A DNA stretch of 64,000 nt from Owenia fusiformis (taxonomy: Eukaryota > Annelida > Polychaeta > Sabellida > Oweniidae), in the NCBI GenBank assembly GCA_903813345.2, contig CAIIXF020000002.1:7711555-7775554 (forward strand), read 5' to 3'. Positions 55,101 to 64,000 of this stretch are shown here, one piece after another; positions within the stretch are counted from its first letter, which is position 1; every line of letters starts with the position of its first letter. A model generated the notes under the pieces. That model did not search any database and was not told where the DNA came from. It was given only the letters and a program-made list of their open reading frames with translations. Position numbers and translations under genes: made by a program.

Positions 55101-58100
55101 GTACCATTTCTCATGACTTAACTACTTGTACAGGCCATCTGATTCACCAATTTATTCCTGATACATTTATTTTTAATATGACATATTTTACATTGCATAA
55201 GGCCAAAGGTAAACATACATTTATAGGGGTGAAGCCAGCAAGTGTCAAGGGGGTGTATTTTTTTGGTTTGCATCACTGAGGGCAAAAGAAGCCCAAGGGG
55301 GGGGGGGGGGTACGGAGGTCCCAGTTCTAAGCATTTCAAACTATAATTTGTTAATGTTTTGTAATCAATCCAAATGACAACTGAAACTTTAAAACTTTGA
55401 TCTAAATCCTACTAGAAAAATACTCACTTGAGGGGCAATTCCCACCTAATGAAACATATTTCTATTGAATACTATCATTGTGAACATTATATGATAGCAA
55501 TAACCCGGCATTACTATTTTCTTCTCCCTTTTGGGAAAATTGCACCAAAACAATTGACACCATATTAGAAATTCCTTCTCAAGTAGCATCACCAGATCAC
55601 GAAAAGGCTCAGGCCTATGATACCAAATCAAATAATCGGTATTTGTGTTATCAGGAATCAAATTTCTTTAAATTATCAAAAATTTCATAAAAAAATGAAT
55701 TCAGAGACCATCTTGAATATTTCTTCTTGAGCAGGTCCTTTGTCTCTAAGGCTACATCATACAACATTTGAGCCAAAGTAAAATGCTGGGTTCATCTTTA
55801 CAAGAAGAAAAATTTGGACCAAATTCAAAAACTGTTAATAGTACCCCACACACATTTTGGTTGCCTACTTCCATGTGTTAAGGTTTTCAAAATTGGCAAC
55901 GCCCCTGAAAGTTGAAAGACTGACGTACGATCGGACTGTCGAACAGACAGTTTCTTAATATAAATACAATTTTACATTGTAAAGAGCTCCCAGAATTTTT
56001 TTTGTTTTTCACCTCCCGCCCCCCCCCCCCCTCAGATTAACCCCTCATCAAACCATGAAATATATACCAGTAATTAACTTTGAATGGCCTAAGACTAAGC
56101 TTACTACATAAAAAAGCATAATTGTATTAAATCATCTATACATGATCTTTATTGTTCAGTTTCAGTATAATGTTCACACTGTTCTTACAAATAGACAATA
56201 CCAGATCTAATGTCATTCAATCAACCCTAATGAAAAGATTTGCAATTTGTGGAAACAACTATATGTAAATGATTTGGGATTTCACTTATATCCTGTCATA
56301 GCCCTAAAATGTATTTTGCTGGAACATTATTTTTTAAACATTGATACAAAATTCCCTGACATTTCCCTGACACATCTACTGTTTCAAAATTCCCTGACAT
56401 ATTTGGCCCTTTTTGACCCAATTTTAAAATTCCCTGACATTTCCAGCACCTGGAAAAATAAATCAATTTCCCTGACATTTCCAGGTGTGTACGAACCCTG
56501 TATTAATAGGTGTTTTCCAAGACCATAGTTTGATAATAAAATGCTTGTTTTGCCTTATCTTCTTTCTAAATTCACTCACTCCGCTACGCTAATGGAACTA
56601 TTGAATTTTTTTGGAAGTGAAATGATTTATTATTGACATTAATTATTTATTTGAATCAGTTCATGCATGAAAGGGTTGTATGGACAGGTTTATAAAAATC
56701 ATGAATTTCACTGTCTTTTAACATACATTTTTTGAATATTTTGTACATACCTAAAAGGGTCTCGCCATTTTTGGTTAAGTTTTTTTGCGTCTCTGCATTG
56801 TATGTGAATTCATCTTGAAGCTCCGGTGACTTCTGACTAAGTTCTGTGAATGCTTCCCCTAAACCACGCTGCGTCTGAACCACATGGTAAAAATGATTGG
56901 TCAATGCTCTAGCCAATCGTAAAATATTAGCATACTTTTTCTGAGTATCACGTAAAACTTCAATTTGGGCTTCTAATTCTAAATCTACCGTCCTTGAGCC
57001 TTTTCCAAGGCGCTCTGATAGCATTTGTTTTGTGCATTTATATGTATTTATACTCCAAGTTTTAAGCAAGTCTATTTTGGATGCAGCTTGTTGTGTTAAT
57101 GGTTGTTTTGGGTTGAAGTCCCCATTTGCCCCTGCTCCGTTTGTTTGACTCCCTGATAGTGGGATATCTCGAGACACTGAAATCAAACATAACTTATTGC
57201 ATTTTTTATATTGAAAATCTACAAGCAAATTTTGAATGCATAAAGTGCAAAAATGCAAAGTGCTAATATGACTTCTAAAAATACATTATAGACAAGGCAG
57301 AGGGGATCAAATCCACAAAAGTGACCTAAATACGACCAGGAAATTAACATGTCATAAAGTCACCAATTGGTAGCAGTTACAAAAGTGTGACAATCTGTTA
57401 CAGATGCTACTTAAACACCATCTGCTGGTTACAACAATACATTAACATGCCATTTGTTACAGACACCGAAGGCTGAACTCCAAACACCAAAATCTTAATG
57501 CCAACTGCCAAACTCCATCCACAAAAAAAGTTTGAGACTATAAAAGTATGTCACCACCACAGGGTGACATGAAAATAATGTTTCTCACCTGGGGGTATAT
57601 TCATACTCTGAGATCGTGGTATATCAGACTGTGGCAAACGTGTGGGGAGATGTGCCGAGTCATCCTGCGCTCTGTAGATCGGGGGCGGGTTATTCATGGC
57701 GGGCTTATTCTGTGCTGTTACGTTTCCACCCTGGACAGGACTGAAAAAATAAAATTCATATCTCTTTATTGAATCAGTAGGGAAGGCAGGAGTTTTGGGG
57801 ATAAGTGACAGAATTACAATAGGATTAATAATGTAGGGGTCAGGCAGGCAAGAAATAGTTTTCAAAAGAACCAAATATTTTTTATTGACTTTCATGTAAA
57901 CAAACCAACTCACCTCTATAAAGAACACCTGTTTACATGGAACAAATAACATTGATTTAGGGCAACTGTGAGGGTATTCTTTTTCACTAATAAGAGTTTA
58001 TTGAATTTACCTGCTCATATCATTAAGTGCAGGCCCATCTTCTAACATTTCTTTGAGATCCCTTTCAAAAGTATCATCATCTAACATGCCATTGTTGGCG

Positions 58101-61100
58101 GGGACAGGTGCCTGGTTTGCCATCATTAAACTGAAAATACAAAAAAACAAGGAATTAGCTTGGACTTAACTCTTTGAAGACTACAAGGGTGCTACATACT
58201 GGTAAGAAATTAGCATGGAATTTACTCAGGGCTTGAGCTAAGGGCAGGTCTACTGGTTATTGTCAGGTTATTTTAAAAATGACCCAGTTGATTTTTCTAT
58301 AGGTATAGGAAAATAACATGGCAACTGGTCTGGAATGAAATTTTGACGAATGATCTCAGGACCTTAGCTCAACCCCCCCTGCCCCCGAGGGGAACACTAG
58401 TTGGACTTTATATAATTAAACTTATAGAAGTGGAACATATACACATACCAAGTGGAACACTAGTTTGAGGAACCAAGTTGTTCCACTTCATTCAAATTTT
58501 ACTGTACTTTAGAATAATAAATATCCAGAAAATCGCTGAGACTCCCAATCATTCATTTCATTCATGTAAAATACCTTGATGGGTTATAATGACTCCCAAT
58601 GGCCATATGAAAAGTACATCTAAGCCATTCGTCTGTTGTTATATGGATCGTAATCACATTTTGAATCAATAAAGCTGTGATTCAAAATAGTAAATATATC
58701 ATTTGCTACAGGGTAATGTTCTAATTTGGAAGCAATTTCATGAAATTCATGGAATAAATCAAAAACGGTGATATCGCCAGCAATAAAACAAATGGGCGTT
58801 GGTTTTGATGAGACTTGCACCCACTTGAGAATAAATCCTGCATATACTTGAAAAATGAGAAATTCAGAAATAGCATATTTTGAGCAATTTATGTCTTGGT
58901 TGTGAATAATGAAAATTTTGCGTTCTCCTTGAGAAAAAAACTTGGAAAGAACACTAGAGTAACATCTGATATTATTGTCTTTCCATGGACCTGATATGAG
59001 ATTTCTTTTAATAAAAGGTTCGAAACAATACCCTGCCCTACTTTAACAAATTCTGTTTATTGCCCTAAAGGTAACCAGTTATTCCAAGTTCATCGCCAAG
59101 AGTGAAGTGGTTGCCATTGGCAATCAGGCATCTTTAAGTTCTAAACCCTGATTAACAATTATATTAGTGATACCCCCATGCCCAGTTTCAAAAAAAGTAA
59201 GGGAGAGGGGGTAGATCACACACTTGCAAACACAATACCACACAATAATTTCCTTCCTAAAAAGGGGGGGGGGGTAAGGTCTTGGATATAGGGTATATCC
59301 TGAGGGATATATTTATATCTCCCTGAGCGACCAAAATTCCCGGGAGCGGGATGAATATATTATATCTGCCCGCATTTGGCCTGGAGCGGGACATATATAA
59401 TATATCCTGCCCGTTCCTCAGATATGATATATATTCCTGGGTGATAAAACCTACTCAAGTATGAGATAATAAATATTATCATATCATTCCTCTCTAAAGC
59501 GTATTCCACAGCTCCCTTAATTTTGGAATTATAAAAGACGTATTGCCCGGCGTATTGCCCGCCCGGGAATTCTTAATCGTCCCGTTTCGTCCAGTACAGT
59601 TGTGACGTGCATCAAAATGGCAGACGGAAAAAGATTTAAAAGTCTGAATTCCGATGAAAAGAACGACATCTTGAGGGATGTGCATTCTAAAAACACCATT
59701 AAATCAACGGAATGACATCTAATGTCTTAGAACATTTTCAAGTGTTATGTCCACGGACGAAATAGACGTTAAATCTATCGATAAAATCGTTCTGGATGGA
59801 ATTTTAGAGGATTTTTTTGGGAACTGCGAACGAAGGATGGGGAATATTACAAGAGTGCCAGTCTGCAAAGTAAGCGAATGTCTAGCAATGATATAATAAA
59901 ACAAATATTTCATTCTATGTTCGGGCAATACCTGTTGCACTTTCAATGATTTTTGCAGCATGTATTTCCCTCGCCCTCCGGGCTGCGGGCAATACATGAT
60001 GCAAAAATCATTGAAAGATGAACAGGTATTGCCCTCCATAGAATGAAATATTTGCTTAGTATTACATGCATATGTATAACATGCATATTATATCATCAAT
60101 TGCCAGGTTACATGCTAAATCTATCCGGAAACTTAAACAATAACAGGACAAATCGTCCCTCTGAGTACATCAGAAATGACATTGAAATATTGAAAAGGGT
60201 AACAGAAGCTTAAGAATCTTATATCAAATGAGTCCAACTTAAAATCTCCCGCTATAATCTCATGATTTCAACAGGAATATGCAATGATGCCCAAATGTTA
60301 AGTAAACAAGCCATTAACATGAAATGAAAAAATGTCACCATCTTGAAAGCCAGTTGACAAGTATGGGAGTTAAATGTTAACAATTGAACAGGTCACCTAT
60401 GTTATGTTTTCAAAAAATATTAGTTTGTTAGCAGGCCCATAGCCAGGGGGGGGGGTTCAGTCAACCCCCCTGGCCGGCCAAAAATTATTTCAAAATCATG
60501 CAGTTTTTCACCAATATGAGCACTTTTCAAGTGAATTTGGCCAAACAAACAACTCCCTGGAATATTTCAAAAAGTGAACCCCCTTGGCAAATCCTAACTT
60601 CAGGCCTGGTTAGTAAGGTTAAAATATTAATACATGCTCAGTCCAATGAAAAGACACAAGAAATGGCTTGAACTGATCTGATGCAATCTAGTGCAAAAAA
60701 CCCCAAGAAACATCATACCGGTACCAATTCAATTAATTTCTCCTTAGCCTTAACTGTTAAGATCATGTTTTAGGTGAAACAGAAAGATGTGATGAGTATC
60801 AGAATAGGTGACCAAGATTGCTACTGAAGTAAAACAAGTCATGTCATGTTGAATTCAGATTAAAAATGTATTCTAAATGCAAGTTGATTTTGCAACAGGT
60901 GATTTTCACTCATTGTTTTTACTAAAATCATCTGTTGTTTTAAGGGACTTAACTGTTTTACCCATGAACATCAAAATTCTGAAAAATACATTTTTTTCAG
61001 TTTTTGCATGTTTTCCTCATACTTAATCAAAATTCTACATGACACATTGAAACGCAGTGTTATACTGACATGGCATATGATAAGCTGAGTTATGTTTTTA

Positions 61101-62557
61101 TCAGGAAAAAGCAATCATGATTTCAGATTTAATCTGTTGTCTAATTCCCCAGAAACTGGTAAAGCTAAAGTAGCCTTTTATCAATGAAATTTTCAATAAC
61201 TTTTCCTATGATTTCCCATTAGAGTTAAATAAAAATGCAACCCGGAAACAGCAGAATTTCAAAATTGATTCCTAACACCACTAAAAATTGTAAATGTCTG
61301 CAGCTTTTCAGTATTTTCCACATCAAACATTCAACCACCAATAAGGATCTTATAGAGTTATAGAGTTAATCTACAATGTTAACATTCATTGGTTTGCGGA
61401 TGACATGTACCGTTCCAGGGATACATTTAACCACTCATAAGAACAGGGGTTAATCAACTACATGTTAATATCCTTTGTTTCAGGGTAGAGCTGTACCTAA
61501 CCAGGGAAATGTAACATTCAACCACTCATAACAACAGGGGTTAATAAACTACATGTTAATATCAACTGCTTCAGGGTGGAGATGTACCTATCCTGGGTAT
61601 GTAAGGCGCTGGAGAACCAATCTTGGGATGTTGCAGATTCTTGACTGTTCATTTTAATCCTGCAACATTACAACATCAATTTACAACATCACATATCACA
61701 TAACAACATTGTATCATATTACAACATCGTATCACATAACAACAATAATATATATCATATCACATTATAACATTGTCTTAATAATATATATCACATTACA
61801 ACATTGTCTTATATTACAATAATATATATCACTTTGCAACATTGTATCATACAAGGCAGTAAGATGCAAAATGTCACCACCTGCCATTTGTTACAGATGC
61901 TGAACACCAACCACCAAACTCTTAGCACCAATCACCGTCCACAAAAAATTTGGAGACTTCCAAACTTGGTGTCTTCTGACTGCTGATTATACCCAACCTG
62001 CGTAGATACTGGCTTACCAGTTCGATTTTCAATCCAAGGTGGCATAATTAAAATTTGTAATAAAAGAACCTGATCCGCAAAAATACCTTTTGTTTGCTGT
62101 TAAGAGAACCACTGACTATACCCTAGGGTGGGACTAGGTATTGGAGTAGTAAGTCGGGTGCAAATATGGACAAGTTCAGTTACAGACTCTAAAATTCGAA
62201 GATCAAACCTATTTCCATTCTAAATAATCAGACGATTGTAAGCCTGGATTTTGTGTATGAGCCCTACTGTACCCTCATGAATAAAGTATATGTCAGTGAC
62301 AAGAAGAGAAAGTCACGGAGTTCGAACGATTCAAATTTTCATAAAATCTCCACGTGAGCCTATAATAGAATAAATATTAATACAGTCTGAATATGACTCA
62401 TCATCAAATGAAAATCTGCTTTATTTATGAAAATGAAGACCTACTTTAAGAAATTATTTCCTGCCGATGTAGTTGTAGTCGTATCAGGATATATTTCTGT
62501 ATAGATATGCTTAGTTTTCCTACTACTCATCAAACCAGTTGATTCTGTGCTATCCAT
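51973..62557 (-). CDS. Arfip: Arfaptin (BAR-domain, Arf/Arl1/Rac-binding protein)
   Basis: Arfaptins are trans-Golgi BAR proteins that bind Arl1, Arf and Rac1 GTPases and curved membranes. Exons in transcription order: 62557-62445 (candidate), 58130-58011, 57740-57589, 57176-56751, 54776-54683, 54143-53969, then 53270-53118 or 52125-51973. All junctions are AG/GT with consistent phases. With exon 1 the protein is 410 residues; starting at the MMANQAP Met it is 371, close to vertebrate arfaptins (about 341-373). The arfaptin-homology/BAR region starts near [20 protein letters not shown] and runs to the end. The N-terminal part is polar and probably disordered. The gene is convergent with the lipoxygenase. 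Its most unusual trait is the duplicated terminal exon. Confidence 0.94.
52142..52170 (+). promoter_or_regulatory. Bipartite motif upstream of exon 7B acceptor
   Basis: cccataatgcaac, 8 nt, agcagacg (plus-strand reading). It lies about 15 nt upstream of the acceptor in the minus-strand transcript. Confidence 0.7.
52760..52788 (+). promoter_or_regulatory. Bipartite motif, orphan copy between exons 7A and 7B
   Basis: cccataatacaac, 8 nt, agcagacg. No exon was recognised next to it, so it may mark a lost acceptor or an unrelated insertion. Confidence 0.65.
53118..53270 (-). CDS. Arfip: Arfaptin alternative last exon 7A (proximal)
   Basis: 153 nt, phase 0, acceptor atttccag at 53271-53272, stop TAG at 53120-53118. 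It encodes [40 protein letters not shown] and [10 protein letters not shown]. It has the same length and position in the protein as exon 7B. Since each carries a stop, transcripts must use one or the other. Confidence 0.94.
   Translation of the reverse strand, partial: VRVMHKQLLLFHNAIAAYFSGNQAGLENTLKQFNIKLKAPNSGGPSWIEK
53287..53315 (+). promoter_or_regulatory. Bipartite motif upstream of exon 7A acceptor
   Basis: cccataatgcagc, 8 nt, tgcagaca: a diverged second half. Same distance from the acceptor as in exon 7B. Confidence 0.65.
53969..54143 (-). CDS. Arfip: Arfaptin exon 6 (BAR domain)
   Basis: 175 nt, phase 2 in and phase 0 out; acceptor ttttag, donor gtatgt. It encodes [40 protein letters not shown] and [32 protein letters not shown] and [10 protein letters not shown] are arfaptin signatures. 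Confidence 0.95.
54154..54275 (+). promoter_or_regulatory. Three bipartite motif copies upstream of exon 6 acceptor
   Basis: 54154-54183: cccataatgcaac, 9 nt, aacagacg. 54208-54218: cccataatgca only. 54246-54275: cccacaatgcaac, 9 nt, agcagacg. The first and third share the following text gacatata, so they look like duplicated blocks about 92 nt apart. Confidence 0.7.
54402..54578. mobile_element. Pogo/Tigger-like MITE, 177 bp
   Basis: It starts cagtgaaacctgtctaattt, ends caggttttactg, and is flanked by TA (54400-54401 and 54579-54580). Size and ends match 18263-18440. Confidence 0.75.
54683..54776 (-). CDS. Arfip: Arfaptin exon 5 (BAR domain)
   Basis: 94 nt, phase 1 in and phase 2 out; acceptor atttcag, donor gtagga. 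It encodes [20 protein letters not shown] and then [18 protein letters not shown]-x-TVKQYE-x-AR is a strongly conserved arfaptin segment. Confidence 0.95.
54792..54820 (+). promoter_or_regulatory. Bipartite motif upstream of exon 5 acceptor
   Basis: cccataatgcaat, 8 nt, agcagacg, about 15 nt upstream of the acceptor in the transcript. Confidence 0.7.
54928..56500. mobile_element. Non-autonomous DNA transposon, 1.57 kb, TATTA target duplication
   Basis: The left end cagggttcgtacacc is matched by ggtgtgtacgaaccctg at the right, with further inverted similarity (ttccctgaca-type text on both sides). TATTA flanks it (54923-54927 and 56501-56505). No transposase was recognised inside. It sits between arfaptin exons 4 and 5. 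The superfamily was not assigned. Confidence 0.8.
56751..57176 (-). CDS. Arfip: Arfaptin exon 4 (start of BAR domain)
   Basis: 426 nt, phase 1 in and phase 1 out; acceptor atttcag, donor gtatgt. The first about 45 residues are low-complexity linker ([20 protein letters not shown]). Then come [40 protein letters not shown], and further on [20 protein letters not shown] and [10 protein letters not shown]. These are the hallmark arfaptin motifs for the amphipathic helix and the first BAR helices. Confidence 0.97.
57390..57560 (-). repeat. 'gtctccaactttttgt' family copy, inverted
   Basis: Contains catttgttacagacaccgaa and aaaagtttgagactataa, followed by gtatgtcaccaccac. It is the reverse complement of the copy at 22545-22680. 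Confidence 0.7.
57589..57740 (-). CDS. Arfip: Arfaptin exon 3 (polar N-terminal region)
   Basis: 152 nt, phase 2 in and phase 1 out; acceptor ttttttcag, donor gtgaga. It encodes [40 protein letters not shown] and [10 protein letters not shown]. It is proline/serine-rich and probably disordered. Assignment rests on frame and splice consistency with exons 2 and 4 rather than on conserved motifs. Confidence 0.85.
58011..58130 (-). CDS. Arfip: Arfaptin exon 2 (acidic N-terminal segment)
   Basis: 120 nt between gtattttcag and gtaaat, phase 2 out. It encodes [20 protein letters not shown] and then [20 protein letters not shown] if joined to exon 1. Without exon 1 translation would start at the first ATG (58126-58124). 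The D-x-x-x-F-E-R-D-L acidic stretch resembles the short acidic motif near the arfaptin N-terminus. Confidence 0.85.
58131..59320. other. Arfaptin intron, repeat fragments
   Basis: 58430-58507 holds a fragment of the 'gtggaacac ... ttttactgta' family. A G run is at about 59262-59272. No exon was seen. Confidence 0.45.
59617..59900 (+). pseudogene. Broken Crypton-like tyrosine recombinase fragment
   Basis: Frame 1 from ATG 59617 reads [20 protein letters not shown], then [12 protein letters not shown] and a stop (59715). Another frame continues with [20 protein letters not shown], and a third with [17 protein letters not shown]. The order (K-N-T-x-K-x-T, then LD-x-x-L-x-x-FF, then R-x-K-D-G-x-x-Y-x-x-x-S-L) resembles the N-terminal part of KIAA1958/DUF3504-type proteins related to Crypton recombinases. 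At least two frame changes make it non-functional. The similarity is from memory of the family pattern, so confidence is limited. Confidence 0.42.
59899..60053. repeat. Fold-back hairpin, arms ~68 bp
   Basis: aacaaatatttcattctatg ... caatgatttttgca is matched by its complement tgcaaaaatcattg ... catagaatgaaatatttg. The short GC-rich loop (ccctcgccctccgggctgcg) is itself self-complementary. It directly follows the recombinase fragment. Confidence 0.88.
60054..62444. other. Arfaptin first intron, repeat fragments
   Basis: 60433-60610 is a diverged 'ggcccatagccaggggg' repeat. About 61440-61580 has a duplicated block (caaccactcataacaacagg / ccactcataagaacaggggt). About 61660-61850 is a degenerate acaacat/atatatcac tandem array. 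61860-61965 is an inverted 'gtctccaactttttgt' copy. No exon was recognised. Confidence 0.5.
62445..62557 (-). CDS. Arfip: Candidate arfaptin first coding exon
   Basis: 113 nt from ATG (62557-62555) to donor gtaggt (62444). It encodes [20 protein letters not shown] and then [17 protein letters not shown]. An in-frame TAA lies two codons upstream of the ATG. The exit phase (2) matches the phase needed to enter exon 2, giving an uninterrupted frame (...NNFLNLMMANQ...). The residues themselves are not recognised, so this could be the first exon of another minus-strand gene or a chance frame. Confidence 0.5.
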
Positions 62558-63407
62558 ATTTTATGTATCTAATGCATGCAAGTGCAAATTATTCATACAG
62601 TACAGCTGCGGACATGATTTCCACTACGTAGGCATATGTTTTACATAGATAGCATTATATAGATAGGGATTTCTGATTTCAATTATTGATTTTTTCATTT
62701 CATATTGTTTGTAGTGCAATTGTGAGTGGGAGATGAAGAATTTAAACCCCTGAATACAATTTCAGAAAATATCAGTATTTCTGGCATAATATGTGACAAT
62801 TTAAAAAATGTTGTACAAATAAACCAAATGAAAAAAGATGTTCATACAATTTTCAATTCCCTAACAACATTATATCAGTATTTTTCAAACTGTAAAACCT
62901 ACTGACAAGAAGGTTTGTATCAAAGCCATTTGATGTCTGAGAAAAAATAATATATCTTTTTCTTATTCTTGTTCATTTTGCTTATTTTAAGGTCAGAGTT
63001 AAAGGAACTATGCCTTTAAGGTCCTACAAAATTGCAATTGAAAATATTTATTCATTTTTTCAGTTAATAAGGTTAAAATGACACGAGGATTATGCATGAA
63101 TTTATTTGCCAGGTATAATTGTTCGTATTCCAATATAATAGATATATCGCGATATGGATTTTCTAATCACATGCTCTTAACAGCTGCTTTAGAGGTCAAG
63201 CTAATCTATCATATTCATACATTTAACTCTTTTCCAACTTAACATTCTAATCTATCATATTTTCTAAAACTAAAATAAGAGTATTGGTGTCTTATTAGAT
63301 TTTCTGACAATGGGGTTAAATAGAAGAAAACAAGACAGAATTAATAGAAATTCAAGTTTTAATGTTGAAAATTCTAATTCTAAATACACGCCCGGTGATC
63401 GTAGAAT
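62558..63407. other. Region upstream of the candidate arfaptin start
   Basis: A promoter would be expected here if exon 1 is right. No TATA-type or CpG-rich signal stands out. Confidence 0.35.
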
Positions 63408-64000
63408 TGGGACGGAGGGGGGGAGCAGGCAATTTCTGGTAGAAATTTCAACAAATCTGGAAGATTTATTTTTTAAAGAAGAAGTTTACTATTGAATTGC
63501 TAAATAAATAGGCTCACGGTATTGTAAAATATGTTAGGTATTCTAGGATTTTTTTTCAACCGATACTCTTTTAGGGTATAAGATCTATTAAAAAAGGAGC
63601 AACGCACCAACGTGCAGAAGTAGCCCCCCTCCGTCCCAAAATTATTTTCGATTATTTTTTATTTCACCTATGGAAACTTATTTTACAAAGTCAGCAATAA
63701 CATTAATTTTGTGACGATAATGTCACTTACAAGTATTTATTACAGGTCATGTACACCATTGTTGCTTCATTTATAGCAACAACATTGACTTTTGCACGTT
63801 GGTGCGTTGCGCCTTTTTTAATAGATCTCATATCTTAGATGCCTATCGTTTCAGAAAAAATCCCAGAAGACCTAACATATTTTACCATACCGTGCGCCTA
63901 TCAATTCAGCAATTCAATAGTAAACTTTTTCTTGAAAAAATAAATCTCTCAGATTTCTTGAATTTTCTTGCAGAAATTGCCTGCTCCCCCCTCCGTCCCA
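63408..64000. repeat. Large fold-back element reaching the window edge
   Basis: The left end tgggacggaggggg and the right end ccctccgtccca are inverted repeats. The arms (about 63408-63625 and 63786-64000) match through blocks such as gcaacgcaccaacgtgca / tgcacgttggtgcgttgc, with a loop of about 160 nt. An internal copy of the end (ccccctccgtccca) lies at 63627-63641. The element may extend beyond base 64000. Confidence 0.85.

Overview
This is eukaryotic nuclear DNA from an animal, most likely a marine invertebrate. Genes are split into short exons with GT-AG introns. The sequence is AT-rich and packed with MITEs, Helitron-like elements, fold-back repeats and a LINE. The species cannot be named from sequence alone. 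Only two host protein-coding genes can be supported; almost all other open frames are chance or repeat-derived.

Gene 1, plus strand (4584-39909): the 3' part of an animal lipoxygenase (LOX). Fourteen successive exons give 505 residues of catalytic domain, with the HxxxxH iron pair, the HAASN iron motif and a C-terminal isoleucine. The N-terminal PLAT domain is not found here and presumably lies upstream. Exon 7 exists as two homologous 118-nt versions with identical phases (24778-24895 and 25872-25989); including both would break the frame, so they look mutually exclusive. They differ at the site aligned with the Coffa stereocontrol residue (Ala in one, Pro in the other). A second oddity is exon 10, whose 3' end and splice donor are tandemly repeated into the intron, giving a second donor 51 nt downstream in frame.

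Gene 2, minus strand (62557-51973): arfaptin, a BAR-domain protein of the trans-Golgi. A candidate first exon is followed by six well-supported exon positions, the last of which exists in two versions (53118-53270 and 51973-52125). Each version encodes 50 residues plus a stop and they are 40/50 identical: alternative last exons. A bipartite motif (CCCATAATGCAAC, 8-9 nt, AGCAGACG) sits just upstream of four arfaptin splice acceptors, in three further places in the same introns, and once after LOX exon 7a.

Mobile DNA: a structurally complete LINE of the L1/Tx1 type (11691-17193, minus strand, 15-bp target duplication, both ORFs open) lies antisense in the first LOX intron of the window. About 9 kb of the intron at 28201-37184 is a head-to-tail run of Helitron-like non-autonomous segments rich in AGGTCA half-sites. 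Another Helitron-like element with a hairpin array occupies 19978-21575. Several MITEs have clear inverted repeats and target duplications (2819-3051, 18263-18440, 23807-24002, 42775-42998, 43546-43754, 54402-54578, 54928-56500). Large fold-back palindromes lie at both window ends, and a broken Crypton-like recombinase fragment lies near 59.6 kb.

Layout: 0-4.6 kb repeats upstream of or within LOX; 4.6-39.9 kb LOX; 40-51.9 kb intergenic, repeat-filled (one tRNA-derived SINE); 52-62.6 kb arfaptin, convergent with LOX; 62.6-64 kb fold-back repeat.
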